Positions 21,920 through 33,294 of a DNA stretch of 64,000 nt are shown piece by piece. The notes under the pieces are model-generated. The model saw nothing but the letters and a program-made list of their open reading frames with translations, did not search any database and was not told the origin of the DNA. Location: assembly GCA_018398585.1 (NCBI GenBank), contig JAGTTD010000022.1, positions 6,702,001 through 6,766,000 of the forward strand, in the 5' to 3' direction. Both the position numbers and the translations under genes were made by a program. Position 1 is the first letter of the stretch, and each line of letters opens with the position of its first letter. The stretch comes from Simmondsia chinensis (Eukaryota > Streptophyta > Magnoliopsida > Caryophyllales > Simmondsiaceae).

Positions 21920-22909
21920 GAGCGAGCAAAAGAAGCAAAAGATGGTATGTTAGGTTATGTTTTACGACTTTTTTGCAACAACTATATTTTGATATATCAC
22001 TTAGGCACACTGAGATTTGAAGATTTATCATTTAAGTAACCCAGCTTTAGAGTATATACATTGAAGCGCCCTGAGGTTTAAAGATTTTTATCATTGATGT
22101 ATCGTTACATTTCAAAATTTTATCAATTACATATTCTTTTCCAAAATTCGGTAGATGTTTATCAGAAATTGCTAATATGAAGCACAATTATAATAATATT
22201 GGTGTTTTCCATCATAATTATAACATAATTATAAGAATAAATGACTAATCTACTCCTACATTTCGGAAAAATATAGTAAATAAAAAATAATTTTACAAAG
22301 CAAAAAAGTAAAAGATGAAAGTTGTACTCACTCTATTGCTAATTTATGAGATTATAATGGCATTTGCAAGGAAAAAAAATAAAATTAAAATATCACAAAA
22401 ATGACATAAAAGATGAAAAAATACAATTTTTTAGGAAAAACAAAATTTCAAAAAAATAAAAAGACAAGAAAAATAACCAAGGTATAAACAAAGAAAAAAT
22501 TTAACTAAAAAAACTGCAGTGAAAAATTTGTTTATGAAGAAATTTATAAGACAGTTAAGAAGTTGAAATGTATTTCTTAAAACAACATAATTTTCAGTGT
22601 GTAATAATATATGAATGAAAAATACAAAATAAAGAAAAAAAATCATAATATTAAAACAAGTTGGCAAAATAATTTTATAAGTTGAAAAGAGTTATCCCAA
22701 AAAATAACCGCCATCCAATAAAATTTTACCCAATTTACTTATTTTGTAGTGTCTATGCTTAAATTTCTAGAGTTAAAAAAAGAGGAAAAACATTACAAAA
22801 TAATTTTATAGATGTCCTTTTTGATGGAGATTTAAATGAATGCAAAAAATATATAATAAAAAAAAGACATAAGATGGAAAAATAATATTTCCATTAAAAC
22901 TCGATTGGA
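21920..22909. repeat. Duplicated flanking block, right copy
   Basis: Outside the right LTR; the counterpart of 16368-17362. After 22909 the two copies diverge at once (ATGTGTATAT here, AAAAGGGGAAAC there), which marks the breakpoint of the duplication. Confidence 0.85.
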
Positions 22910-23403
22910 TGTGTATATATATTTATATACATATACAAATTAGTTATTTAATTATATATTTAGCATTTTTATTAATTACAATATCATATATAAAATTAAT
23001 AGAAAATAATTTTGACAATTTTGACTCTCTATAATTTTCCCTGTATGTACCACTAGCAATGAAAATAATGCCTCAAGGAATTATGAACAAAAATATATTT
23101 AAATACTATATTTATTAAGTTTAATGTTGTTCAGTATTACATAGGATAACATCGGTGAAAGTTTATAGGGAAGAGGGGTTTTATAATAATATAACAAAGA
23201 GATTTTCTATGTTAAGGGCACTTAAATTTCAAGCGTCAGCTTTTTAGTGAAAAATAGTCCAGTTTTAATATTTTATTAATTTTTTCTTTATTTTATTATT
23301 TTTTCCTTATTTTGTTTTTGGTTTGTTTGTTTTTTTTTTTTTTTTTTGTATCATTATTAGTGCTTGACAATTGTATTCGGCTGTTTTGCACTCATTTTAT
23401 GTA

Positions 23404-23434
<31 letters not shown>

Positions 23435-23455
23435 CAATTGTGAACGATACATCAC
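22910..23455. repeat. AT-rich spacer with TA microsatellite and T tracts
   Basis: No gene. A long T run occupies about 23331-23347, and (TA)n followed by T14 lies at 23402-23434, directly before the hAT-type element. Confidence 0.7.
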
Positions 23456-24138
23456 TAGTGGTGGCCAACGGATAGGGCCGGCCCGAGCCCGGTGTACCCT
23501 GGGCTGGGCCACGGGCCAATTTTCGCTGGCGCCAGGCCCGGGCACATTAGGCGTTGCCCTGTTGGGGCAACGGCTAATTGTTTATAGCCGTTGCAAAACG
23601 GTTATAAATTTTAAAAAAAATTATATATATATATATTTTTTTATAAATACTTAATCCTTCCCAACTCATTTCCTCACCAAATCTTCAATCCTCTCTTAAA
23701 GACGACCGTACCCCCCATACGTCAGACATTGTATTTTTTGATAAACAAATTTATACTTTTAAATATTAGGCTCCAATTGCGTTGTATTTGTACTTGTTAC
23801 GTTATTTATTTACCTTTATTTATTTTATAAGATATTTATCATTACTTATTGTATATTTTATTTTATTACATATATTTAGTATTATTTTTTTGAACATGTA
23901 TATTTAGCATTATTAGTGCTTGAAAAAAATGTACTTGTATATCATATTATTTATCAATGAATTACAATAATTTTAGTACAAAACGACTTTATATTATTTA
24001 AATTTTACCTTTTTTTTTAATTCTGTCAAAAAAAGCGGGCCGGGCAACCTGCACTGTAGCGGGCCTAGCCCTGGAGACCCCCCGGCCCGGCCCGCTGCTG
24101 TGCCAGGCCGACCGGGCCCCAGCCCATGGCCATCACTA
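23456..24138. mobile_element. Non-autonomous hAT element, TSD TACATCAC
   Basis: 683 bp starting TAGTGGTGGCCA and ending TGGCCATCACTA (imperfect 12-bp terminal inverted repeat). It is flanked by identical 8-bp TACATCAC at 23448-23455 and 24139-24146. Both ends are GC-rich with GGGCCGGGC-type subterminal words, and there is a hairpin around CAACGGCT..AGCCGTTGC. The left ~240 bp matches 49474-49738 and the right ~440 bp matches 52226-52605 of the hAT at 49.5 kb. It is therefore that element with the transposase interval deleted, and could be moved in trans by a related transposase. Confidence 0.9.
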
Positions 24139-24146
24139 TACATCAC

Positions 24147-24677
24147 CATCGCTAGGATGAGATTTTATAGATTTTCCCCAAATAATTTGAAGTATTTTAC
24201 TTTTGATAAATATTTAAGTATTGTTATTTTAGATGCTTGGATAATAACAACTCATCAATATTCTTTTTCATTAACAATGGCTAATTAATATATAATTAAA
24301 CTTTATTTAATGCTTGTTTTTTTAAAAAAAAAAGAGCAATATTTAATGCTCACTAACCGTGCCCTTTTTCCATTTTAATTTCGTAATTAGAACTTCATTC
24401 ATGACCAAAATTACATGTAAATCATGTGAGGGACATTACGATTAAATTTAAATTCAGTGAATTTACTATGTAAAGTACCGTGGAGATTTAATCTCTTCTC
24501 ACTAGGTTTTATATCTGTCAATATTTTATTTACCCAAGGAAAGAGGGGAAAATCTCCTTAAATTCTCTATAAAGGAAAGCCACAAGTCCTTGGGGGTATC
24601 AAACCCTAGTGATATGATTGGCTGCCGACGTTCTCAGCTACTACATTATGTCTCTATGGGACTCTTGCCTCCTAATA
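24147..24677. other. Unannotated spacer
   Basis: AT-rich. Nothing recognised apart from short A/T runs. Confidence 0.5.
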
Positions 24678-24967
24678 GACATTTATAAAACTATTCATGG
24701 GCCTTCACTGTCAGCTTAAGCTTTTGGGATAGATGGTTCCTTAATATAGTATTAGAGCTTTGTTGACCAAGAAGTCACGAGTTCAAATTTCAACAATCCC
24801 CACTTTCAATATTATCACAATGTAAGCACAAAGTATGAGATGGGCCTGTGCATTATCCATGCTTCAAGCCCAAATGGGCATTTACGTAAGGGGGCATGTT
24901 AGAGTATAAAACTATTCCTGGGCCTTCACTCATCGGCTTAAACTTTTGGAAAAGTTGGTTCCTTGAT
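24678..24967 (+). mobile_element. SMART-like mini LTR retrotransposon, copy 1
   Basis: About 290 bp with two ~70-bp near-identical ends (24678-24746 and 24897-24967: TATAAAACTATTC.TGGGCC..GGTTCCTT). The left end is followed by a PBS-like TAGTATTAGAGCT (24747-24759; standard TGGTATCAGAGC). The right end is preceded by a purine tract (GTAAGGGGGCA). This is the layout of the smallest plant LTR retrotransposons (TRIM/SMART), which have no coding capacity and depend on other elements. A GAGTTCAAATTTC word resembles a decayed tRNA B box. Confidence 0.7.
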
Positions 24968-25050
24968 AATTTGTTCATTTTCTTGAAATCCCTTGAAGTT
25001 TTGTTATATATTATGACATAAATCATAATTATTATTCAATATTTTAAGGG

Positions 25051-25341
25051 TATTGAAATATAAAATCAATCCTGAGCCTTCACCCGTGAGCTTAAACTTT
25101 TGAGAATGTTGGTTCTTTGATATTGTATTAGAGTTATGTTGACCAAAAGGTCACGAGTTCGAATCCCAACAACTCTTACTTAAGTATTAACACAATTTAA
25201 GTACAAGTTATAAGGTGGGCTTGTACAATATCCATACATCAAGCCCAAACGGGCATTTGCATTGGGGGCATGTTAGAATATAAAATCAATCCTGGCCCTT
25301 TACTCATCAGTTTACGCTTTTGGGACAGCTGGTTTCTTATT
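25051..25341 (+). mobile_element. SMART-like mini LTR retrotransposon, copy 2
   Basis: 291 bp, the same family as copy 1, which ends 83 bp upstream. LTRs are 25051-25123 and 25271-25341 (TGTTAGAATATAAAATCAATCC..). PBS-like TGTATTAGAGTT at 25124-25135, B-box-like GAGTTCGAATCCC at 25155-25167, purine tract ATTGGGGGCA just before the 3' LTR. No clear target duplication seen. Confidence 0.7.
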
Positions 25342-25630
25342 GAAAGGGAAAATTTGTTATTGTCAAGGCAAGATCGTTGTTCTCAAGGCAATTTTTTAGC
25401 TTTTATTATTTATGTGTCACATTATTACTCTGTCAATGACAATTTTTACCCTAGCTTAACAATCCATATTTTAAATAGTAAAGCATTTTTATGACTTCTA
25501 TTTACTATACCTTACATTATTATTTTAATAGAAAAATATTTTTTACCAAATAATAATAATTATTACTCAAATGATAATAAGGGTTATTGACCTTGAATCC
25601 TTTGTATGTCCATTTATCCATGAAGAATGT
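25342..25630. other. Short AT-rich spacer
   Basis: No feature recognised between the SMART-like repeats and the L1 remnant. Confidence 0.5.
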
Positions 25631-26824
25631 GACGTTTTAGGTGATTCATATTGAGGTGTGATTTAGAGAGCTAAATATAGGCAAATTTTTCTACTCTTTT
25701 TGCTATGGAGAAAACAGAATTGGTGATCGCAAGGCAACATGGGAGAGTTTGATTGGGGAAGGTGACTTGATTGACAAACTATGGCTGCTTTTAGGGATTT
25801 CAATGTTAAATTTGAGTGGGTGGATGGCACTGGTGGTTATAAAGTTGCATTATATGAAACTCGAGATTTCCTTGAATGTATTCAGAGGCTTAGTTTGACA
25901 AAGCTGAGACTAGTTGGGCTGTATTACAAATGGTCGAATCAGTTGGGAGGGAATGATAACATGTGTTCCAGGATAGACAGAGTGTTTGGGAATCACTAAT
26001 TGCATGAAGTTATATACTCGTGCATACAGATACTTGGGCCAGGAATCTCGAATCATTCACCTTTGTTGATTAAAGTTGAATAGAAGCTCCTGATGTCAGG
26101 TCAGCAGTCTAAATTTGGCAATTGGTTAATTAAGATGGAAGACTTTCAAAAGTGTGTAAGGCAAGCATAGGCTACTAAAGTGAAGGATACCCCATTGTAT
26201 GTTCTCCATAAGAAGCTAGTAGCAACAAAGCTCATATTAAAATCCTCCAAGAAAGGCTTCCCAGGAGGCATCTCGCAGCAAATCATTGATATGAGAGGAA
26301 TGCTCTTTCAATTACATGAGGAAGCAACAACCAGGGTACTGAAAATTAAGCAGACAAAGCTGAAACTAGTTCGATTGCTCCAAGACGAGGACTTATATCT
26401 GTAGCAGAGAGCACATATACGACATATGAATCTGATGGATGTGGGATCACAGTACTTTCATGCACAAATTAAAGCCCGTGGTAAGCGAAATCTGTACAAG
26501 ACTCTTCGGGGAACAAGGTGGAGGATATTCAGGGAGTGAAACAGCAATTTTTATAATTTTATTAGCAGCTTTTGGGAACTACAAGGCCAAGCTGAGGTAA
26601 GGAAGAGGAGGAAGTGATTGCTAGGGGTTCCAAGGTCAATCCTGATACTCAAGTAGCTTATGTGCTCTTGTTGTAATGTCAGAAATCAAGGTAGCAGTTT
26701 GGGCAATCTCACCCGAAAAGGTTCCTAGTCTAGATGGATTCTCTTCGCTCTTCTTTCGGTCCACTTGCGGATCAGTGAGTAGAGATGTCTTCTTAGCAAT
26801 CATTGGCTTTTTTGAGAAGGAAGA

Positions 26825-27409
26825 ATGCTTAGATGCCTCAACTCAACGATGATTTGTCTAGTCCCAAAGTGTGAACATTCACAGGTTGTTGGAGATTATA
26901 GGCCAATTTCTTGTTGCAATGTCGTCTACAAAATTATATCAAAGATATTAGCGTCTCGGCTACAGATGGTGTTAGGAGAAATTAAAAATTTAGCTCAAGC
27001 GGTTTTTGTGAAGGGGCGAACGATTTTTTATAACATTTTGTTTGCAGATGATCTCATATTGTTTGTGAGAGGTGATAGAGGATCAGTGAAGCTGCTTTGG
27101 GAGGCTCTTGTAGAGTTTTCTAGGTGTTCTGGTCTTGAAGTTTATAATTTGAAGTTTGGAATATGCTTCTCAGGGGTGCAGGAAGAGGAGAAGAGAAGAA
27201 TTCTTAAGGAACTGAGATTCAAGGAAGAGAGTATTCCGCTTAAATATCTTGGAATACCGATCGCTGGAGGTCGACTCGAAGTAAACCAATATGGTCCTCT
27301 AATTGACAGAATAAAAGCAAAGATTAATACATGGCCTAATCAAATGTTGTCTTATGTGGATCGGTTGGAGTTGATTCGCTTGGTTATATTTGGAGTACTG
27401 ACGCTTTAG
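26825..27409 (+). pseudogene. L1 reverse transcriptase with missing palm segment
   Basis: The longest frame carries LVPKCEHSQVVGDYRPISCC (RT motif 1), VYKIISKILASRL, QAVFVKGRTI, and then directly LFADDLILFVRG with the catalytic FADD intact. The ~100 residues normally found between the GR.I motif and FADD (including the PxxGLRQGDPLSP region) are absent. This is an in-frame internal deletion that leaves an open frame but no working enzyme. After FADD: LKYLGIPIAGGRL, usual for this family. Confidence 0.9.
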
Positions 27410-27598
27410 GTGAATACCTTCCATCTCCCTAAAATGGTTGTCAAGGAAATTCAAAGTATATTATCCCAGTTTTTGTGGTTTGGGGTCGTAGAAAAAGCAA
27501 AAGATATATACCCAAGAGCCTAGGATAGACTCTTGTTCCCATAAGATGAAGGTGATCTGGGATTAAGGCAACTAGAACATTGGAACAAAGCACATTTT

Positions 27599-28330
27599 AT
27601 GAAGTTGTTACAATATATTTTTACTAAGAAAGATACATTGTGGGTGAAATGGATCCATGTATACTATATGAAGGGCTCATCAGTATGGGATGTCAAGACC
27701 CGAGTGAATGACCCAAGTGTGTGGGAAACAAGTAATAGAGCGCGGGAAGCTGATCTCGATCCTATTGGGCTTTGTTGCAGAGCTGGAGTAGCAGCAGTGG
27801 GTTCTGTGTTATTGCCACATATGAAGGTCAACAAGTTCAGAAAGGTGTCAATTGTAGAGGACAATTTGGTGTAATGTTAGCTATCCTAAAAACCAATTTA
27901 TCTTGTGGATGGTTGTATAACAGTGTTTGAAAACTAAGGATATTTTGATGAAGAGAGGATTTAGTTTGGTGAGTAGATGTTTATTATATTGTTTAGAGGG
28001 TGAGTCATTGGATCATATCTACTCTTGGTGCAGTTGGTCCAGGGAAGTGTGGATCAGGATAGCAGATTGTAGTGGTATTCCATCTTTTTTGTGATATATG
28101 GCAAGTGATGGAATAGTTTAGGATCAGGGTGCATAAGAGGTTAATGAAGAGTAAAGTTCGAAGATTGTGTTTTGGTTCGTGCATTTATTCTATATGGGAA
28201 GAGCGCAATGTGAGGATGCATGAAGGTCAGATGAAAATGTCAGAGCAAATAATTAGAGAAATTTAGTTTGAGGTATGGTCAAGAATTAACTTCTTGGGAA
28301 TAAACATTAGTAATGGCTTTGGTAGGTTTT
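27599..28330 (+). pseudogene. L1 ORF2 C-terminal region, degenerate
   Basis: Downstream of RT, pieces such as LWVKWIHVYYMKGSSVWDV match the C-terminal part of plant L1 ORF2. A zinc-binding reverse-transcriptase-associated region is suggested near 27950-28080 but heavily decayed. Several stops. Confidence 0.6.
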
Positions 28331-28490
28331 GATTATATGGATGTAAGGGGTATTTTGTAGGGTGTTTAAGGAATGGTATAGCCATGGGTTGGAGTTTTAA
28401 TTGAATTTCGGTGAGATGTAAATCAGTTGTATGTATCTGGATTGAGTGACTAATGGATTGTTTGCTTGTTCTTTGGCCAAAAAAAAGGGT

Positions 28491-28901
28491 TATTGACTTC
28501 TTTGGAAATAATAAAAAGGATCCTAACTTTTTGAATTATTAAAAAGGCCATTGGGTTTTTGTTGCATTAATAAAAAGGTCAATCTCCAATATGATGACAT
28601 AATTTTCTATTGATAGAGCTGACGTGACAACCTTTTTTTTATTACTGTTGTAGTAAAATGATAAAAATACTTTTCAATACTCTTATTCTTACTTTATAAG
28701 TACAAAACTTGATTGTACTATGTAAAAACTATCGATTTTCGCTTCATTTGTTTTAAAGTATGATTATTGAAGGCTATTTTTATTATTTTTACTGTAGCAC
28801 TTGTAAAAAAAAATAGCTGCCATTCAGCTCTGTCGACAAAAAATGGCATTATCACGCTAGAGAGTGGACTTTTTATTAATATGACAAAAATTTATGGGTC
28901 T
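28491..28901. repeat. Dispersed AT-rich repeat interrupted by the CACTA element
   Basis: Contains TTTTTATTAATATGACAAAAATTTA at 28870-28894. A similar stretch stands at 32101-32120 after the CACTA element and another at about 54218-54245, so this is part of a dispersed low-complexity repeat rather than unique DNA. Confidence 0.5.
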
Positions 28902-29715
28902 TACTACAACAAAAGTGGCATATCTTGACACTTTGTGAACAAAATGGTGACGCTTATAAGTGCAGAGAAAAATATTCTTGACGCTTGGCCCAAGCGTCCT
29001 TAATTTTGGCGTCAGAAAATATTTGTTGACACTTGAAAGCGTCAAGAAATTTGTTGACACTTGAAAGCGTCAACAAATTCTTGACGCTTTAAAGCGTGAA
29101 CGAGGCCATTATGTCAATTAATTGTTGACGCTTTGAGGCGTCAACAATTTAGGAGTCAAATTTTTTATTAAAAATTTTTCTTTTCAATTTAGACTCTTAA
29201 AAGCGTCACGAACTAAATTACCTATATTTTTTTGAGCATGCGTTTTTTTTTTTTTTTTTTACATTTTATAGAGGTGGGAATGATTGTTTCAAATATCACA
29301 CCTATAAAGATATTTTCTCTTTACAATTAGAAATTAAGTTACATATTTAGGCTTGTATAACTCAATACATATTTCGAAATTATAAAAAGTAATCCATAAC
29401 TTCAAGCACGATAGTTACTACAATCAATAATCAAGACTATAATTATCCAAAAATATTAAAAGTACACTCATAAATAGAGTTAATATTAATATTCAAAAGG
29501 TACACCCTTAATATACTAACAATTAAAAAAATGTCTACAAAGTATTAATCAACCAAACAAATCCCAAAAAGTTAAAAAATATGGAGTTCCAAACTTCTTG
29601 CTAATCTCTTTCTCTCACCCAAGACTGGCATTATCAGCTGGTGATGGGACATTACGATCACACCACTTGATTCATTCAGAACCTAAAAAAAGTGAAAATA
29701 GAAAAGTAAGTGCAA

Positions 29716-29716
<1 letters not shown>

Positions 29717-29758
<42 letters not shown>
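29717..29758. repeat. (TA)n microsatellite
   Basis: About 20 perfect TA units inside the CACTA element, followed by a short CGCACACAC. Confidence 0.95.
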
Positions 29759-29759
<1 letters not shown>

Positions 29760-29875
29760 GCACACACAAAGAAGACCTGGATCCAGTTAAATCAAAACAA
29801 ACAAAACATCAGGGGAAAAACAAATTTGGCTCAAACTTTCCTAAAAAATAAAGAGTTCGAAAATAATGTTGTCCT

Positions 29876-30012
29876 ACAACAACAACAACAACAACAACAT
29901 ACCCAGTGCCCCAAGGACTCCCGCTCAGGCAGGGTTTGGGAGGGGTAAGATGTACGCAGTCTTAACCCATCAGGGTGAGACCCTGACAGGAGACTGTTTC
30001 CGATAACCCCCA
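29876..30012 (-). mobile_element. 5'-truncated SINE/RTE tail (copy B)
   Basis: On the minus strand it reads from a GGAAACAGTCTCC start, through GACTGCGTACATC and CGGGAGTCCTTGGGGCACTGG, to (TTG)7 at the end. This is the RTE/SINE tail seen at 59180-59298 and in copies A, C, D and E. No 5S sequence precedes it, so it may be a truncated LINE, a truncated SINE, or a tRNA-headed SINE whose head has gone. Confidence 0.75.
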
Positions 30013-31300
30013 ACATGATGCCTTAGAATATAACAAATGGCTTGTAAAAGAAGCTAAGTTGTTATGGTTCATTCCATAAGAGAAGCATCCGTATAGCTCA
30101 TAACCATGGGATTTTGTAGGAAACAATTTGGGATGTTTGAACTTGTGCCTAGGGGTCAAAAGGACTTAAAATTGGTAGACATACCTTTCAAAATTTCCGA
30201 AGTGGGTTGAAACTTGTCCTAAATAATATGCAGGCTTGTTTTGTCCAAGCTCACCTTCAACTTCCATTCTAGATGATACCTTTAGCTCAAACTAAAGAAT
30301 GGAAGATCTTGACATATCCAAACTTAAGGCCCAGCTTATAGGCACACCTAAATGTAGAACTAAAATAATGATGCCAACTAGTAACTCTACCTAAGAGATG
30401 AAGACCTGACAAGCTTGATAATTGAAAGACCTAATAGTTTCCTTTCTTATATTCCTTCCAAATCATTTTAATTTTAGCTCCTTTTTGATAACAATATCAC
30501 TTTAGAAAATACTTCCACAAAGTATATAAATCATAATTCAAGCTAAAAGATTCCCTTCAAACCTTGATTTCTTGAGCTTTAGGCCCAAAGTCCCCATTTT
30601 GTAGAACTCTGGCAATCAAATTCAATTTAAGAACTTCATCACTCAATAATAGATTGACCACTACCCCAAAGTCGGAAATTCTTCTTGTGCAAGTTTACAT
30701 GTAAGGAAACCACTAAACACCAAGTGTTATGCTCTAGTAGCAATTTCACTTACAATATCTACATTAAAGTAATGAATTTTTCACCACCAGAGGCCCCAAT
30801 GCATATCCCATAAAACAATGAAATGCCAATCCTCCTATAAGGTCAATTCGAGGAGGTCACCTCCAAACAACTTACAACTATTAACTCAAGTATGTGCCAC
30901 AAAACTAAATAGGCAAGCAATTCAAACCTCAGGCTAACTTTCCAATTTTTTCCAATCCTCCAAACAAACTACAAACAAAATAATAAGTCAACTCATACAT
31001 TTACATTTCCTCGTGAAAATATAAGTCACAAACCCAAGCCTTATTAGATTTAATGTTTAGACAACACAAATATCAAACCATAAACAGAAACTAGAGCATA
31101 ACATTTCAAAACTTAAATCAATGTAGATTCCACGAATACAGTTTCGTATAATTCTAAATTGATTCATAGCCCACATGATAAACTTGAAAGCCCCAATCAT
31201 AAGCTCACCAACCACTGCTTAGAGTTTATAAAAGTGTTGGACCTAAAAGCCCTAAAAACAAAACTAGACTCAACCTTAAAGAATTTTGATGATTTCTACA
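30013..31300. other. CACTA interior without recognised features
   Basis: AT-rich, no coding similarity on either strand. It could be captured host sequence. Confidence 0.4.
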
Positions 31301-31309
31301 AAAAGATCA

Positions 31310-31600
31310 CTTAGAATTTATATAAACCCTAACACTAAAAACAAAATCAGATTTAAACTCGAACAACATTTAAATCTAACCCTAAAATAAAAAAATAAAA
31401 AAAATCAAATTCAAACTCATAAAATATTTACTCATGCCCCTAAAAATAAGATTAGATTCAAACTCAAACAACATTTAACTCTAACCCTAAAACCCACTCT
31501 AAAAATCAAACCAGATTCAAACTCAAATAACATCTAACTCTGATCCTAAAATTCAAATTAGACTCAAACTCAAGCATCTAACTCTAACCCATAAATTTCG
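31310..31600. repeat. Degenerate minisatellite (~55-60 bp unit)
   Basis: At least four units built around CAGATTCAAACTCAAA.AACAT..AACTCTAACCCTAAAA, differing by substitutions and small indels. It lies inside the CACTA element. Some units contain CCCTAAAA, close to the plant telomere word CCCTAAA, but not in tandem. Confidence 0.65.
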
Positions 31601-31609
31601 ATTAAGTAG

Positions 31610-31870
31610 AGAGAGGAAGGTGAAAAAGGAGCAAGAGGTGGGGGAGAGAAATAGAGACGGGGTGGGGGGTTACCTGTTGAACTGGCAGAGTAAAGTGGTC
31701 GAGAGGCGGCGGAGTGGGTGGTTGAGCGACGGTGGAGCACGGTGGTCCAGCAGCAGTCGAATCGGTGAGGGGCAAGCGGTGGTTGAGGGATTAATGAAAA
31801 GCAAGTGAGGGTTTGAGGAAGAGAATGAAAAATGAAAAGAGGGGTTGAGAAAATAAAATTAAGTTTTTAA
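31610..31870. other. GC-rich purine block inside CACTA
   Basis: Locally GC-rich compared with the rest of the element. A 62-codon plus-strand frame (31620-31808) is Arg/Gly/Ser-rich with no recognised similarity. It may be a captured 5' exon or UTR read on the minus strand; unproven. Confidence 0.35.
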
Positions 31871-32100
31871 AATTAAAATTAAATTTTAAAATGAGTGGAA
31901 AAGTAAAAATGGCGGGAAAGTGAAAGTTTTTGAAAATATAAGTATATTATATTGATCATTTATTTTCTTCACACTTGCAAGTGTCAATATTTTTGTTGAC
32001 GCTTTTGAGCGTCAATAAAATTAAAGTGCCACTAGAATTATTGACGTTTGGTCCAAGCGTCAACAAAAAAGTGTCAAGAAATGGCATTTTTGTTGTAGTT

Positions 32101-33284
32101 AATGCGACAAAAATTTAGAACCTTGTTATTGATTCAAAAATGTCGGATTTTTTTTATTATTTTTAGAAAGATCATACACTAAAAATAATAATAATCCATA
32201 ACAATGATTAAGAATAGAATATAATGTTATTTGTATCTCTAGATATTTGATAAGTCAGTGACATTATTCTCTGTTGGTCGTCTTGACTATGTTGTCCCTA
32301 TTGATGAATTCTTTTTGTCCCATTAGACTTTTTGTAATCAACTAATTGTTAAAAAAGTTAGGGGTGAATCCTGTGTTAATACTTTGAGGTGTGTTATATC
32401 AATTATTTCATTCAAAAATTATATGTATTTAATAAAATTGTTCAAATTATAATATATAATGGTGCAAAATAGAATCATCATCCAACTCCCTTTCATTAGC
32501 AATGTCGGAACGTAGTGGTTCATTTGTTGAAAGAAGGAAACAACAATGGGTTACCAACAAATAGAGGCAGGTTTTACACACCTTTACACTGTTATTTGAA
32601 CTATTTTATTAAATATATATAACTTTTAGATTAAAAGATTATTTTAAATGTTAGAGTATAATATATAATTCAATAAAAAATATTTTTTGAAAATAATTTT
32701 CAGCTCATTAAAAATTAAAATTACAGACATAAGATGCTACCAATTAGGCAAAAAATATCATACCAGTGAATTTTTTTCCTTATAAATGTGACTCGTAGGA
32801 GTATCTATGTCGCAAAAGGATAGCATAGTTGGCAAATCAAAGATGAACATGACAACAAGTGCATCGGACCTTGTTGAATTATGGTCCTGTAAAATTAGCG
32901 GATTCACTATATGATATAAAAACTTTGCTTTAATTTAGTTGGAAAAATAAACTTGGAGCGACATGATTGAAATTAAGATAAATTGTCAGAGACTTTCTAT
33001 TCAGGTAAATTAGAATGATATTTGTCGGTTTAGCCACTCACCTCGTTTATGCACGTAGTGGAAAGTCCGGACGGTTGTATCCTAATTTGGAATAGAAATT
33101 CTGGATAATTTTGTAATCGGTTTAAATTGTAAAAAACTATTTGGGCAATTTCATTTTTTTGGCAATTGAATAATCTTGATAATTCAATTTTAATAGTTGG
33201 TATTCTTGCCCAATTTATAAACTCCGCAATTTGTGCTTGGGTTCTGCTTTCCCGTATTATATAAGTTATTTTGCCTACTTAAAG
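32101..33284. other. AT-rich spacer, nothing recognised
   Basis: No gene, terminal repeat or open frame of interest was found in this stretch. Confidence 0.5.
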
Positions 33285-33294
33285 GCCCCTTTAC

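Larger units (their letters stand above)
25640..28490 (+). mobile_element. L1-type LINE, 5'-truncated and internally deleted
   Basis: It begins within the endonuclease domain (YGENRIGDRKATWESL in one frame near 25705, WLLLGDFNV, then YYKWSN and SRIDRVFGN at 25925-25990). It passes through the linker (26180-26404), RT (26825-27409) and a decayed C-terminal region to an A-rich end near 28480. Order and motifs are those of plant L1 elements. Many stops. No target duplication could be fixed. Confidence 0.85.
28902..32100. mobile_element. Non-autonomous CACTA element
   Basis: The left end TACTACAACAAAAGTGGCAT and right end ATGCCATTTTTGTTGTAGTT are inverted versions of a CACTACAACAAAA terminus, each with its first base changed. 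Near both ends (28930-29170 and 31975-32090) the motif TTGACGCTT..AAGCGTCAA recurs in both orientations, as expected for CACTA subterminal transposase-binding repeats. No transposase coding is recognisable in the 3.2 kb. The interior holds a TA microsatellite, a SINE/LINE tail, a degenerate minisatellite and a GC-rich block. The 3-bp TSD does not match (TCT/AAT), so the borders have decayed. Confidence 0.8.

Noticed and set aside
31280..31600. CRISPR-like or telomeric array
   Set aside because: The units are degenerate, without unique spacers. CCCTAAAA occurs singly within longer units, not in tandem.
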